This document shows, one piece after another, positions 26,147 through 33,720 of a DNA stretch of 49,367 bases. The notes below the pieces were generated by a model, which saw only the letters and a list, made by a program, of their open reading frames with translations, was not told the origin of the DNA and searched no databases. The translations under genes were made by a program, and so were the position numbers. Numbering within the stretch: position 1 is the stretch's first letter; the number at the start of each line of letters is the position of its first letter. Origin of the DNA: an uncultured Porphyromonas sp. (lineage in GTDB: Bacteria > Bacteroidota > Bacteroidia > Bacteroidales > Porphyromonadaceae); the NCBI GenBank assembly GCA_900539155.1, contig UQBE01000011.1, positions 1 through 49,367 on the forward strand, written 5' to 3'.

Positions 26147-27058
26147 TTATACTTCGTATAGATCACCCTCATTGGTCGCAAAGCTATTCGCAAATACAGA
26201 CCGCGCCTCCTCCAGTAGTGGCGACACATCGTCATAGCGCCCGGAGTAGTGACCTAGGAGTAGCTGACCCACCTCGGCGGCCTGGGCCACCTCAGCGGCT
26301 TGTCGTGCTGTCGAGTGTCCGTAGCTCTCCGCTCGGTCACGAAACGCATCGCCATAAGTGCTCTCATGGTAGAGGAGATCCACACCTCGTATCTGCTCCA
26401 CGAGGTGCCACGCTGGGAGAGTGTCCGAGAGATATGCGTAGGAACGTGACGGGCGACCAGGCTTCGTCAGCTCTCGATTGGGGATGATGCGCCCCCCATC
26501 TCGAGGTACGTAGTCTAGCCCCATTTGCAGAGCCTGCATAGCACTGTAGGGAATTTGGTAAAAGTCTGTGGCGACAGGATCAATCCGCCTAGGCATACAG
26601 TGCTCACGACAGAGGAAGCCGACGGCACTCGTCCGGTGACGGAGCGGGAGCGTGTCGACAGTAATCCACTCATCGCTGTAGATGGACGGACTGGTCTCTT
26701 CACTTGGAGCTGTGATTACAGAGAGCGTATAGGACGTCTCCTCTAGATGATGCTCCTCTATATAGTGAATATAGTCAGCCACCTCAGCGGTCGTCACGAT
26801 GGTCAGAGGCTTAGTGCGCCCCACATGCGCCATCGAGGTAAGTAGTCCCGGTAGCCCAAAGCAGTGATCGCCGTGAGCATGAGAGATAAAGAGGGCCTCC
26901 AGCTGCGTAATCTTATACCCAGCCATTAGGAGCGAATGCTGCACTCCTTCACCAGCATCTATCAGATAGTTATGACCAGATATGGTCAGCACTTGCGCTG
27001 CGGGTAGGTGATGGCGCGTAGGGCGTGCCGAGCCACAGCCGAGGATTTTGACCTGCAT
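26147..27058 (-). CDS. rnz: Ribonuclease Z
   Basis: A metallo-beta-lactamase-fold endonuclease that matures tRNA 3' ends, cutting after the discriminator base when CCA is not encoded. That suits the tRNA-Pro at 28294, which lacks an encoded CCA. In 303 residues the zinc motif is SHAHGDHCFG (H60, H62, D64, H65); the usual first strand LGCGSARPT, the LIDAGEGVQ loop, LLYHESTYGD and LLLGHYSGRY near the C-terminus complete the family pattern. It lies 52 bases after hbd and 30 before the flippase. Confidence 0.95.
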   Translation of the reverse strand: MQVKILGCGSARPTRHHLPAAQVLTISGHNYLIDAGEGVQHSLLMAGYKITQLEALFISHAHGDHCFGLPGLLTSMAHVGRTKPLTIVTTAEVADYIHYIEEHHLEETSYTLSVITAPSEETSPSIYSDEWITVDTLPLRHRTSAVGFLCREHCMPRRIDPVATDFYQIPYSAMQALQMGLDYVPRDGGRIIPNRELTKPGRPSRSYAYLSDTLPAWHLVEQIRGVDLLYHESTYGDAFRDRAESYGHSTARQAAEVAQAAEVGQLLLGHYSGRYDDVSPLLEEARSVFANSFATNEGDLYEV

Positions 27059-27110
27059 CTCTTCAGATAGTCAGCAATACGGGAGATTAACTAGCACCAC
27101 GGGATGTCCG

Positions 27111-28013
27111 CTACTCCTCCTCTTTATAGCGGTAGAAGCCCACACCGGCCTTGCGACCTAGCTGACCGGCACGCACTTTACGACGAAGTAACGGATGCGG
27201 ACGGTACTTGCTATCCATAAACTCAGCGAAGAGTCCCTCCAAGATTTCCAGACAAGTGTCTAGCCCTATCCAGTCCGCCAGTTCGAGCGGTCCCATAGGG
27301 TGATTAGCACCGATGCGCATCGCACGGTCGATGTCTTCGATAGAACCGATGCCCTGAGCTAGCTCGGTGATAGCTTCGTTGATCATCGGGATGAGCATAC
27401 GATTGACGATATAGCCTGGCGAATCCTCGACGTAGACCGTTTCCTTGCCCATAGCGTCGCAGAGCTCCTGTATCTGGTCGAGCGTCTCCTGCACAGTGTG
27501 CTGCGCCGAGACGATCTCGACTAGGTCAATGAGTGGCACGGGCATGAAGAAGTGCATACCAGCCACGAGCGACGGTCTCTCCGTAGCGTTGCTCAGCTCG
27601 GTGATACTAATCGACGAGGTTATCGAAGCGATGACCGTATCCTCGCGTAGCACTGCATCGAGGTCTCGGTAGAGCTCTTTGTGATCCTCTAAAGTACCAC
27701 TCGTAGCCTCTATGACGATGTCCGCAAGGGCTAGGTCTGCATTGTCGACCGTTACCTTAATGCGATTGAGTAGCTCCTTTTGCTCGTCTTCGTTCCAGCC
27801 AAAAATCTCGCCACACTCCGCCAGAGATTGCTCCAGCAGAGGGATAGCTCGCTTCTGACGCTCCAGTGAGCGCGCCTGTATGACGGTCGGAATCTGGTGC
27901 ATAGCAAGGCAGATGGCTATGCTTCGTCCCATAGAGCCTGCGCCTACGATGGCAACCTTCTTATTGTAAGCGGTCGCCGGCGCATTGCTCGGTGTAGATA
28001 TATTGTTTGACAT
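27111..28013 (-). CDS. hbd: 3-hydroxyacyl-CoA (3-hydroxybutyryl-CoA) dehydrogenase
   Basis: From ATG 28013 the product has 300 residues; the longer frame up to 28181 crosses the promoter and a repeat array and is rejected. It oxidises or reduces 3-hydroxyacyl-CoA with NAD(P), in anaerobes mostly acetoacetyl-CoA to 3-hydroxybutyryl-CoA on the way to butyrate. Marks: NAD motif KVAIVGAGSMG (about 19-29), ASITSSISI, the catalytic region GMHFFMPVPLIDLVEIV, and PGYIVNRMLIPMINEA with ADWIGLDT. It heads the hbd-rnz-flippase run. A role in butyrate formation fits the presumed genus but is inference. Confidence 0.9.
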   Translation of the reverse strand: MSNNISTPSNAPATAYNKKVAIVGAGSMGRSIAICLAMHQIPTVIQARSLERQKRAIPLLEQSLAECGEIFGWNEDEQKELLNRIKVTVDNADLALADIVIEATSGTLEDHKELYRDLDAVLREDTVIASITSSISITELSNATERPSLVAGMHFFMPVPLIDLVEIVSAQHTVQETLDQIQELCDAMGKETVYVEDSPGYIVNRMLIPMINEAITELAQGIGSIEDIDRAMRIGANHPMGPLELADWIGLDTCLEILEGLFAEFMDSKYRPHPLLRRKVRAGQLGRKAGVGFYRYKEEE

Positions 28014-28036
28014 TTCTAAAGTCTCTCTCTTTGCCT

Positions 28037-28044
28037 CAAAGGTA
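28037..28044 (-). promoter_or_regulatory. -7 box of hbd
   Basis: TACCTTTG on the minus strand (28044 to 28037), 24 bases before the ATG at 28013. This supports the chosen start. No clear -33 box. Confidence 0.6.
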
Positions 28045-28121
28045 CAAAAAAGCCTCCATCTAGAGACACCGCCACCTCTCCCGAGATAAGTGGCACGCCC
28101 CACCCGTCTAAATGGAAAAGG

Positions 28122-28231
28122 CATCCAACAGAAGAGCGAAAGGCTTCGTGCAAAAGCGCAAAAGACTCTCTGCGAAAGCACGAAATTCTCTCTGCAAAAG
28201 CACGAAATGTGCTGTGCAAAAGCACGTACCT
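28122..28231. repeat. 22-bp tandem array E (TGCAAAAGCAC)
   Basis: Units start at 28144, 28166, 28188 and 28210, with a weaker unit at 28122, all 22 bp apart. Each holds an inverted core TGC-(A/G)AAA-GC, best in GTGC-AAAA-GCAC; AGCAC-GAAAT-GTGCT forms a second stem across units. It lies between hbd and the tRNA-Pro terminator. Confidence 0.75.
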
Positions 28232-28233
28232 AT

Positions 28234-28269
28234 AAAAAAAAGAGGCTCTATGTGCGCACATAGAACCTC
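28234..28269 (-). terminator. Terminator of tRNA-Pro
   Basis: On the minus strand, an interrupted palindrome (28269-28242) can form a stem of about 12 bp with one G-T pair and a 4-nt loop, followed by eight T residues (28241-28234). Confidence 0.9.
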
Positions 28270-28293
28270 CCAGACCAACAAATGAAATCTTCG

Positions 28294-28368
28294 TCGGGGT
28301 ACCAGGATTCGAACCTGGGACCCCCTGCTCCCAAAGCAGGTGCGCTAACCGGACTGCGCTACACCCCG
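28294..28368 (-). tRNA. tRNA-Pro(TGG)
   Basis: A complete 75-nt cloverleaf on the minus strand. The acceptor arm CGGGGTG pairs with TACCCCG, the anticodon stem CCTGC/GCAGG bounds the loop TTTGGGA with anticodon TGG, the T arm has GGTTCGAATCC, and the discriminator base is A. CCA is not encoded. It decodes proline CCN codons. Confidence 0.97.
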
Positions 28369-28378
28369 AGACTCCTTC

Positions 28379-28417
28379 CGGCAGGTTGGTGAGACGAAAA
28401 AACGGCTCTCCCTGCCG
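28379..28417 (-). promoter_or_regulatory. Inverted repeat in the tRNA-Pro leader
   Basis: CGGCAGG and CCTGCCG (28379-28385 and 28411-28417) can pair across 25 nt in the roughly 60-nt leader of the tRNA transcript. It could be a processing signal; no function is shown. Confidence 0.35.
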
Positions 28418-28427
28418 ATTGTGTGTG

Positions 28428-28458
28428 CAAAGGTACAACTTTTAATCGAATAAACAAG
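28428..28458 (-). promoter_or_regulatory. Promoter of tRNA-Pro
   Basis: CTTG (28458-28455), 19-bp spacer, TACCTTTG (28435-28428) on the minus strand. The tRNA 5' end lies 60 bases downstream. Confidence 0.65.
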
Positions 28459-28495
28459 CGTTTCTTCGATTTCGTAGGTCAGACATTCCTACGAG

Positions 28496-30700
28496 CTACT
28501 GCTCGAGGCGCACTTGCTGCACCCCTTTGATACTTTGCAGTTGCGCTTGTAGGGCAAAGAGTGCCTGCCGCTCCCCCTCTCTAAAGGTAAAAGTACCATG
28601 CCAGAGTCCCCCATCGAGTTGCTGCTCCTCGTTGAGCAGCGTACACTCTTCTGCCTGGTGTAGCGTAGAGATGACTCGTCCTATCGTGACAGCGTCATGG
28701 AGAGCCGTCACATAGAGTGTCGCTACTACCGCAGAGCTTTCCATACCGCGCCAGCGCGCCGGCAGGACCCGGTCTCCGTGACGTCCTAAGATATCAATGG
28801 CATTGGGGCAGTTGCGGGTATGTATCTTCAGACCCGACTTGGAGGGGTAGGCAAATATCTCGTCGCCCATCTTAGGGTTGCAGCAGCTAGCCAGTGTGTA
28901 CTCTAGACCCTTGAAGTCTGCCGTAGAGACCACAATCTCCCGTCCGTCGGGAGCCTCTGTCGACTTAATCGCCGTCGGTGTCGGAACCACTCGCCTACTC
29001 TCAGCAGCACGTGCCTCCGCCTCGGCACAGAGCTCCGCATACTGGTCTAGGAAGTTCGGCACATTGATCCGCTCCTCAGAGAGGTCTATGAAGAAGTCCA
29101 TATTCCCCTTGTACCCCATCTTGCGTAGGAGGGTGGTGAAGATAGACTCTTGGTAGACGAGATGTCTATTCTTAAAGCGTCTCTCGAGTAGCTCCTTGCC
29201 TGCTTGCAGTCCGCTCTCCTGCTGATCACGTATCGCTTGGCGTATCTTGTTCTTAGCCTTGCGTGTGGTGACCGACTGGAGCCAGTCTACGGAGGGACGC
29301 TGGTTCTTTGCCGTGGTGATGTTGACTACATCGCCATTCTTCAGCTTGTCCCTCAGCTTAGCACGCTTGCCATTGACCTGTGCGCTCTGCGCCATCAGCC
29401 CCACATTGGAGTGTATCGCAAAGGCAAAGTCTAGGACCGTCGCGCCCTTAGGCAGACGTATCATCTGTCCCGTCGGAGTAAAGACGAAGATATCTCTCGA
29501 CTCGACCCGGAGGGAGAGCTGAGCTGCCGCTGCAGCTTTTTCCTTATCTCCAGCCAGCTCTTCGATGACCTGTCGCATACTGGTGAGCTGCGAGTCGAGA
29601 CTAGCCTGTCCAGAGACGCCCTTGTAGCGCCAGTGGGCTGCCATACCGCTCTCGGCAACTCGGTCCATGCGAGTGGTGCGGATCTGTATCTCTACGCTCT
29701 TACCCTCGGGACCCTGCACGGTTATCTGTAGCGATTCATAGCCGTTTGCCTTGGGCTGCGATATCCAGTCTCGAAGACGCTTCGTATTGGGCGTGTAGAG
29801 ATCCGTCACGATTGAGTAGACGAGCCAGCACGCCTCATACTCCTCCTCGGGCGGAGCATCGATGATGATACGCATGGCGGATAGGTCGTGTATCTCTTCA
29901 AAAGCAACACCTTTGTTACGCATCTTGTGCATAATCGAGGTAAAAGTCTTGCTCCTCGACTTGATTGTGTAAGGCCAGCGGAGTGGCAACTCCTCAAGTT
30001 TGGCCCGAATGGGTGCCACAAACGCCTCCATATACTCTTGGCGCGCCACAATCGTCTGCCCCATCAGCCCCTTTATCTCGTAGTAATGCTCGGGGTCAGT
30101 GTACTTGAAGATCAAGTCCTCCATCTGACTCTTTATCTTGTAAAGCCCCAGGCGATGAGCTGTCGGCACGAAGAGCAGCTGCGCCACCTGAGCCAGTAGC
30201 ACTCTACTGCTCTCGTCCATACGCTCCTTGGCGTAGACGAGCTTGTTGAGACACTCCACAAGGAGTATCAAGACGACACGTATATCCTCCGCAATGGCTA
30301 GGAGAAACTCCTCTCCCTGATCCGCTTGGCGTAAGTCGTAGCGGTGATACAACTCATGCGTCTGTGCGAGACGCTCTACGAGTGGGAGCGTACCAGGCGG
30401 GCAAAGCTCCTCGACCTCTTGCGCCGTGATAGCCCCCCTGATGTATGGAGGCTCCATCAGAACGGCGGAGATAGAGACGACTCCCAGACCTATCTCCTCG
30501 CAGAGTAGCTGAGCCATCTCAGCTTGCTCCATAAAGGTCTCCCGATCGTCCTCTCCTGCACTAGCTCCATACTGCCCCTCACGGATGAGTCGCTCGAGCA
30601 GCTCTCGATAAGGAGCGACATAGCTCGCCACCCCCAGCTCTTCCACAGTTCGGAGGAGGTAGCGCATGAGCTCGTGATCATCTCTGTGATGGGTAGGCAT
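28496..30700 (-). CDS. relA: RelA/SpoT-family (p)ppGpp synthetase with degenerate HD domain
   Basis: A long RSH protein of 734 residues. The N-terminal region (1-200) aligns by position with the HD hydrolase domain, but no HD pair or HDxxED motif is visible (AEMAQLLCEEIGLG and AIAEDIRVVLILL stand there), so hydrolase activity is unlikely. The synthetase domain is intact: SRSKTFTSIMHKM (about 246), DLSAMRIII, WISQPKANGYESLQ and VEIQIRTTRMDRVAESGMAAHWRYKG. TGS (DIFVFTPTGQMIRLPKGATVLDFA, about 400-460), a Cys-containing zinc-finger-like region (ASCCNPKMGD...HTRNCPNA) and an ACT domain (about 660-734) follow. It makes the stringent alarmone. It is the last gene of aro-folK-relA. Confidence 0.92.
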   Translation of the reverse strand: MPTHHRDDHELMRYLLRTVEELGVASYVAPYRELLERLIREGQYGASAGEDDRETFMEQAEMAQLLCEEIGLGVVSISAVLMEPPYIRGAITAQEVEELCPPGTLPLVERLAQTHELYHRYDLRQADQGEEFLLAIAEDIRVVLILLVECLNKLVYAKERMDESSRVLLAQVAQLLFVPTAHRLGLYKIKSQMEDLIFKYTDPEHYYEIKGLMGQTIVARQEYMEAFVAPIRAKLEELPLRWPYTIKSRSKTFTSIMHKMRNKGVAFEEIHDLSAMRIIIDAPPEEEYEACWLVYSIVTDLYTPNTKRLRDWISQPKANGYESLQITVQGPEGKSVEIQIRTTRMDRVAESGMAAHWRYKGVSGQASLDSQLTSMRQVIEELAGDKEKAAAAAQLSLRVESRDIFVFTPTGQMIRLPKGATVLDFAFAIHSNVGLMAQSAQVNGKRAKLRDKLKNGDVVNITTAKNQRPSVDWLQSVTTRKAKNKIRQAIRDQQESGLQAGKELLERRFKNRHLVYQESIFTTLLRKMGYKGNMDFFIDLSEERINVPNFLDQYAELCAEAEARAAESRRVVPTPTAIKSTEAPDGREIVVSTADFKGLEYTLASCCNPKMGDEIFAYPSKSGLKIHTRNCPNAIDILGRHGDRVLPARWRGMESSAVVATLYVTALHDAVTIGRVISTLHQAEECTLLNEEQQLDGGLWHGTFTFREGERQALFALQAQLQSIKGVQQVRLEQ

Positions 30701-30704
30701 GGTT

Positions 30705-30822
30705 TAGAGGTTAGAGGTTAGAGGTTAGAGGTTAGATTTTAGAGATTAGAGGTTAGAGGGGAGAGAAGCTAGGAAGGGTTAGAACCAAAATCTAATCTCT
30801 AACTTCTAATCTCTAACCTCTA
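30705..30822. repeat. Inverted heptamer arrays between folK and relA
   Basis: Eight TAGAGRT-type heptamers at 30705-30760 face five inverted heptamers (for example ATCTCTA, ACCTCTA) at 30788-30822. The arms can fold into a long imperfect hairpin in the transcript just before the relA start. Confidence 0.85.
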
Positions 30823-30825
30823 ATC

Positions 30826-31206
30826 CTACAACTCGTCTAGCTCGTCTAGTCCTGCGACGACATAGGGGCGCACCATATCCTGTGGTTTGTAGACTTCATC
30901 GTTCCACTTGATGATGTCCAAATCCATCGGTATGACGCCCTCCTCATCGTCATCACGGTCACGACCGAGCTTAGTCTCGAGCTTCTTCAGCTTAGCATCT
31001 AGAGCCTCGCAGTCTAGCTCTGTCTCAAAGAGTGCTATCAGATTGAGAAAGGGCTTCGCATCCTCTGGCATATCGACAGGGTCCGTCAGTTGAGGAGTCG
31101 AGAAGCGTATCGTAGGGAAGTACTTCGTGAGTAGCTCCATCACCTCTTTGACATTGGTCGTGCGATGTTCATTACTGCCTATGCTGACGATCGCTTTGTT
31201 TTTCAT
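30826..31206 (-). CDS. folK: Short FolK-like pyrophosphokinase
   Basis: A 126-residue protein that matches the HPPK (6-hydroxymethyl-dihydropterin pyrophosphokinase) plan: AIVSIGSNEH at the start, KPFLNLIALFETELDCEALDAKLKKLETKLGR in the middle, and MDLDII where HPPK has LDLDIL with the two magnesium-binding aspartates. It is shorter than the usual 155-165 residues, an acidic run DDDEEG replaces the common WGPR region so the conserved Arg is missing, and the C-terminal HP...R region is lost. It may be a diverged or inactive FolK, so the symbol is tentative. It lies 23 bases after the aro gene. Confidence 0.6.
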   Translation of the reverse strand: MKNKAIVSIGSNEHRTTNVKEVMELLTKYFPTIRFSTPQLTDPVDMPEDAKPFLNLIALFETELDCEALDAKLKKLETKLGRDRDDDEEGVIPMDLDIIKWNDEVYKPQDMVRPYVVAGLDELDEL

Positions 31207-31229
31207 TGCTTATTAAAATAGTCTAGCGT

Positions 31230-32336
31230 CTAGTTTTTGTTCTTGGTCACATCCTCTGAGGAGACAGCTCGCTGCTCCTCTAGCGAATAGGTATGTATGA
31301 GAGCATATATCTGCTTCGCCCAGTCTGGATCTAGCCCATACTGCGCAGCCTGCTCTGTATAGTGAGCCTCTACAAGAGCACGCTGCTCCTCTTGGTAGGG
31401 CTCCAAATGATTGGCCTGCTTGTACCGTCCGATAGTCTGTGTGAGCTTGTGTCGCTCAGCCAGTAACTCCACGATTGCTGAGTCCAGGTCGTGTAGCTGG
31501 TAGCGCATAGGGCGAAGCATCGCCTCGTGGTCACTGCTGGGATGCTGTAGCGCCTTCAGTAACTGGTGTAGCTCCGAGGGCTTAATCTGCTGACGTGCAT
31601 CCGTCCAGGCGTGCTCAGGGTCACAGTGACACTCGATCATAAAGCCGTCGATCGGATAGAGCATACCTGTACGACAGACCGCCTCCAGGAGATCCGCACG
31701 ACCCGCTATATGGCTAGGGTCCAGGAGGAGAGGTAGCTGTACCTCTGTCCCGTAACGCTTCTGATAGAGCGCACGCAGCTCAGCAATCATCTCCCAGTGA
31801 GGATTATTGCGCATCTGCTTCGTATAGACAGGCGTACAGCCCCGCAGGATCGCCATCACCTCAGCGACCCCTCGGCTCTTGATGCGCTCTATAGCACCCA
31901 TCCAGAGAGGTGCATCGGGACTAATAGGATTCTTGACCAGGACGGTCTGCGTTGCTCCCTCCAGCTGCTCGGCAATCGCCTCTACCATAAAGGGATTGCT
32001 CACCGTACGCGCCCCTATCCAGACAAAGTCCAGACCAGCAGCACGCACCGCCTCGACCTGCTCCGGCAGGCAGACCTCGGTGCCCACCTTGAGACCCGTA
32101 GAGGCCTGCACTTCTTGAAGCCAAGCAAGCCCCTCCACTCCGACACCCTCGAAGGATCCCGGACGGGTACGTGGCTTCCACAAGGCTGCGCGATAATGCG
32201 TGACTCCCAAAGACCTAAGCCCCTGAGCTATCCCGACAACCTGCTGACGGCTCTCTGCACTGCAGGGCCCCGCCACCAGCATCATCTGACTCGCTGGGGG
32301 CTCCTCGTGTGTACTATGGGCGGACGAATCATCCAT
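31230..32336 (-). CDS. DAHP synthase fused to chorismate mutase
   Basis: A 368-residue bifunctional shikimate-pathway enzyme. Residues 15-265 are a class-I beta DAHP synthase barrel (MLVAGPCSAES, LWKPRTRPGSFEG, GTEVCLPEQVEA, IGARTVSNPFMVEA, LLDPSHIAGR, GFMIECHCDPEHAWTD), joining PEP and erythrose-4-phosphate. Residues 270-355 are an AroQ-type chorismate mutase (LRPMRYQLHDLDSAIVELLAERHKL...IGRYK). This fusion, DAHP synthase first and mutase last, is common in Bacteroidetes and lets prephenate-type ligands control the synthase. First gene of the minus-strand operon with folK and relA. Confidence 0.93.
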   Translation of the reverse strand: MDDSSAHSTHEEPPASQMMLVAGPCSAESRQQVVGIAQGLRSLGVTHYRAALWKPRTRPGSFEGVGVEGLAWLQEVQASTGLKVGTEVCLPEQVEAVRAAGLDFVWIGARTVSNPFMVEAIAEQLEGATQTVLVKNPISPDAPLWMGAIERIKSRGVAEVMAILRGCTPVYTKQMRNNPHWEMIAELRALYQKRYGTEVQLPLLLDPSHIAGRADLLEAVCRTGMLYPIDGFMIECHCDPEHAWTDARQQIKPSELHQLLKALQHPSSDHEAMLRPMRYQLHDLDSAIVELLAERHKLTQTIGRYKQANHLEPYQEEQRALVEAHYTEQAAQYGLDPDWAKQIYALIHTYSLEEQRAVSSEDVTKNKN

Positions 32337-32367
32337 ATCTTCAGGTTACATACTCACTTATATGATG

Positions 32368-32375
32368 CAAAGGTA
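32368..32375 (-). promoter_or_regulatory. -7 box of the aro-folK-relA operon
   Basis: TACCTTTG on the minus strand (32375 to 32368), 31 bases before the ATG at 32336. No clear -33 box. Confidence 0.6.
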
Positions 32376-32442
32376 TTAAAACTATTCCGACTAGCGACAC
32401 TCGGATCGGATACATTATTAATATAGTGTCTGGCGGGAGGGT

Positions 32443-32569
32443 GTCCGTTGTAGTACAGCGATACGACTTCTGTAGGGACGCACGGTCGTGCGTCCGTTGT
32501 AGTACAGCGATACGACTCCTGTAGGGACGCACGGTCGTGCGTCCGTTGTAGTACAGCGATACGACTCCT
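32443..32569. repeat. 49-bp tandem repeat
   Basis: Units start at 32443, 32492 and 32541 (49 bp apart; the third is partial) and are nearly identical. Each holds GTCCGTTGTAGTACAGCGAT and then TGTAGGGACGCACGGTCGTG. The second phrase recurs, with one to two changes, at 49190 and 49260, and the preceding GCGGGAGGG phrase recurs at 49213 and 49285. Confidence 0.92.
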
Positions 32570-32576
32570 ACTTTCT

Positions 32577-32834
32577 AAGTTCATATGCAAGTAAAATGCG
32601 AAGTTTTTTCTCGTTTCGCAAGCTCGGTCGACTTCTCTTCGGGTGAACCGCTCGGCGGGGTGGAAGCTTCCACCGTAGGGGCGGACCTGTGTGTCCGCCC
32701 GTCCTCACCTGAGCGCAGTCTATTCTGCGGGCGGACACGTAGGTCCGCCCCTACACAAGCTACGTCAGCACGACAATTCCATTCATCAAACGCTGTAACC
32801 TCGATCTGCTTTTTAAGTTCATATGCAAGTAAAA
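32577..32834. repeat. Repeat unit bounded by 20-bp direct repeats, with large inverted repeat
   Basis: AAGTTCATATGCAAGTAAAA is repeated perfectly at 32577-32596 and 32815-32834. Between them lie the 14-bp palindrome GTGGAAGCTTCCAC (32660-32673) and two 26-bp arms (32675-32700, 32729-32754) that pair at 24 of 26 positions, each rich in GGGGCGGACC. No gene is supported here. Confidence 0.85.
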
Positions 32835-32915
32835 AGCGTAGGGTTACACGTAGGGCTACTCGTCTCGCTTTGACGGAGCTGTTTGGCTCTAGTTGCACAT
32901 TGATCTGGTTTTCCT

Positions 32916-32946
32916 ATTGCAGATTCAAATATTTGTACTACCTTTG
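32916..32946 (+). promoter_or_regulatory. Promoter of the efflux operon
   Basis: ATTG (32916-32919), 19-bp spacer and TACCTTTG (32939-32946). The start codon at 32986 lies 39 bases downstream. Confidence 0.65.
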
Positions 32947-32985
32947 CGGTGTACTACCTAAGACAAACGCTAAGCCAATACGCTT

Positions 32986-33705
32986 ATGAATGCTAAACCA
33001 GTCATATCGCTACGCAATCTGCACAAGACCTACCAGGGTGCGCAGCCACTACATGTACTCAAGGGGATCAACCTCGACATCTTCCCAGGCGAGATGGTCG
33101 CTATCATGGGAGCTTCAGGCTCGGGCAAGAGTACGCTCCTCAACATCCTCGGGCTCCTCGACAGCTATGACGAGGGGAGCTACCATCTAGGCGAGGAGCT
33201 ACTGAGCAATAGCCTCTCGGAGAACCGCGCCGCCGAGATCCGTTCTAGACAAATAGGATTCGTCTTCCAGTCGTTTAACCTTATCCCCTTCAAGAATGCG
33301 CTGGACAACATTGCCCTGCCACTCTTTTATCAGGGAGTCGGTCGCAAGGAGCGCACCAAGCGTGCTGCCGAGCTACTCGCCCGTATGGGGCTAGCCGACT
33401 GGGCGGAGCACCTGCCGAGCGAGATGTCGGGAGGACAGAAGCAGCGCATAGCAATCGCACGAGCCCTCATCACCACGCCCTCAGTCATCCTAGCCGATGA
33501 GCCGACGGGAGCTTTGGACAGTAAGACCACCATCGAGGTGATGGAGCTACTGCGAGAGATCAATCGCGAGTCGCACCTGACGATGATTATCGTGACGCAC
33601 GAGCCTGGCGTAGCCGAGATGTGTGACCGCACGATACATATCAAGGATGGGCTGATCGAGGGGGGCGGTCTGACGAGCAGTCTGCCCGAGGAGGTGTTTG
33701 AGTAA
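32986..33705 (+). CDS. ABC transporter ATP-binding protein (MacB/LolD type)
   Basis: A 239-residue ATPase with Walker A GASGSGKS (G42-S49), Q-loop FVFQSFNLIP, signature MSGGQKQR, Walker B VILADEPTGALD and the switch His in VTHEPG. It is a stand-alone ATPase subunit, whereas E. coli MacB fuses ATPase and permease. It should power the two FtsX-like permeases encoded next (15 bases downstream) in a mechanotransmission-type exporter. Confidence 0.95.
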   Translation: MNAKPVISLRNLHKTYQGAQPLHVLKGINLDIFPGEMVAIMGASGSGKSTLLNILGLLDSYDEGSYHLGEELLSNSLSENRAAEIRSRQIGFVFQSFNLIPFKNALDNIALPLFYQGVGRKERTKRAAELLARMGLADWAEHLPSEMSGGQKQRIAIARALITTPSVILADEPTGALDSKTTIEVMELLREINRESHLTMIIVTHEPGVAEMCDRTIHIKDGLIEGGGLTSSLPEEVFE

Positions 33706-33720
33706 AGAGGATCACACATT

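Noticed and set aside
28014..28181. N-terminal extension of hbd from ATG 28181
   Set aside because: It crosses the TACCTTTG promoter box and part of array E, and adds 56 residues with no family match. ATG 28013 gives the normal length.
32585..32989. Open frame of 134 codons before the efflux operon
   Set aside because: It consists of inverted and direct repeats and overlaps the promoter and start of the ATPase gene.
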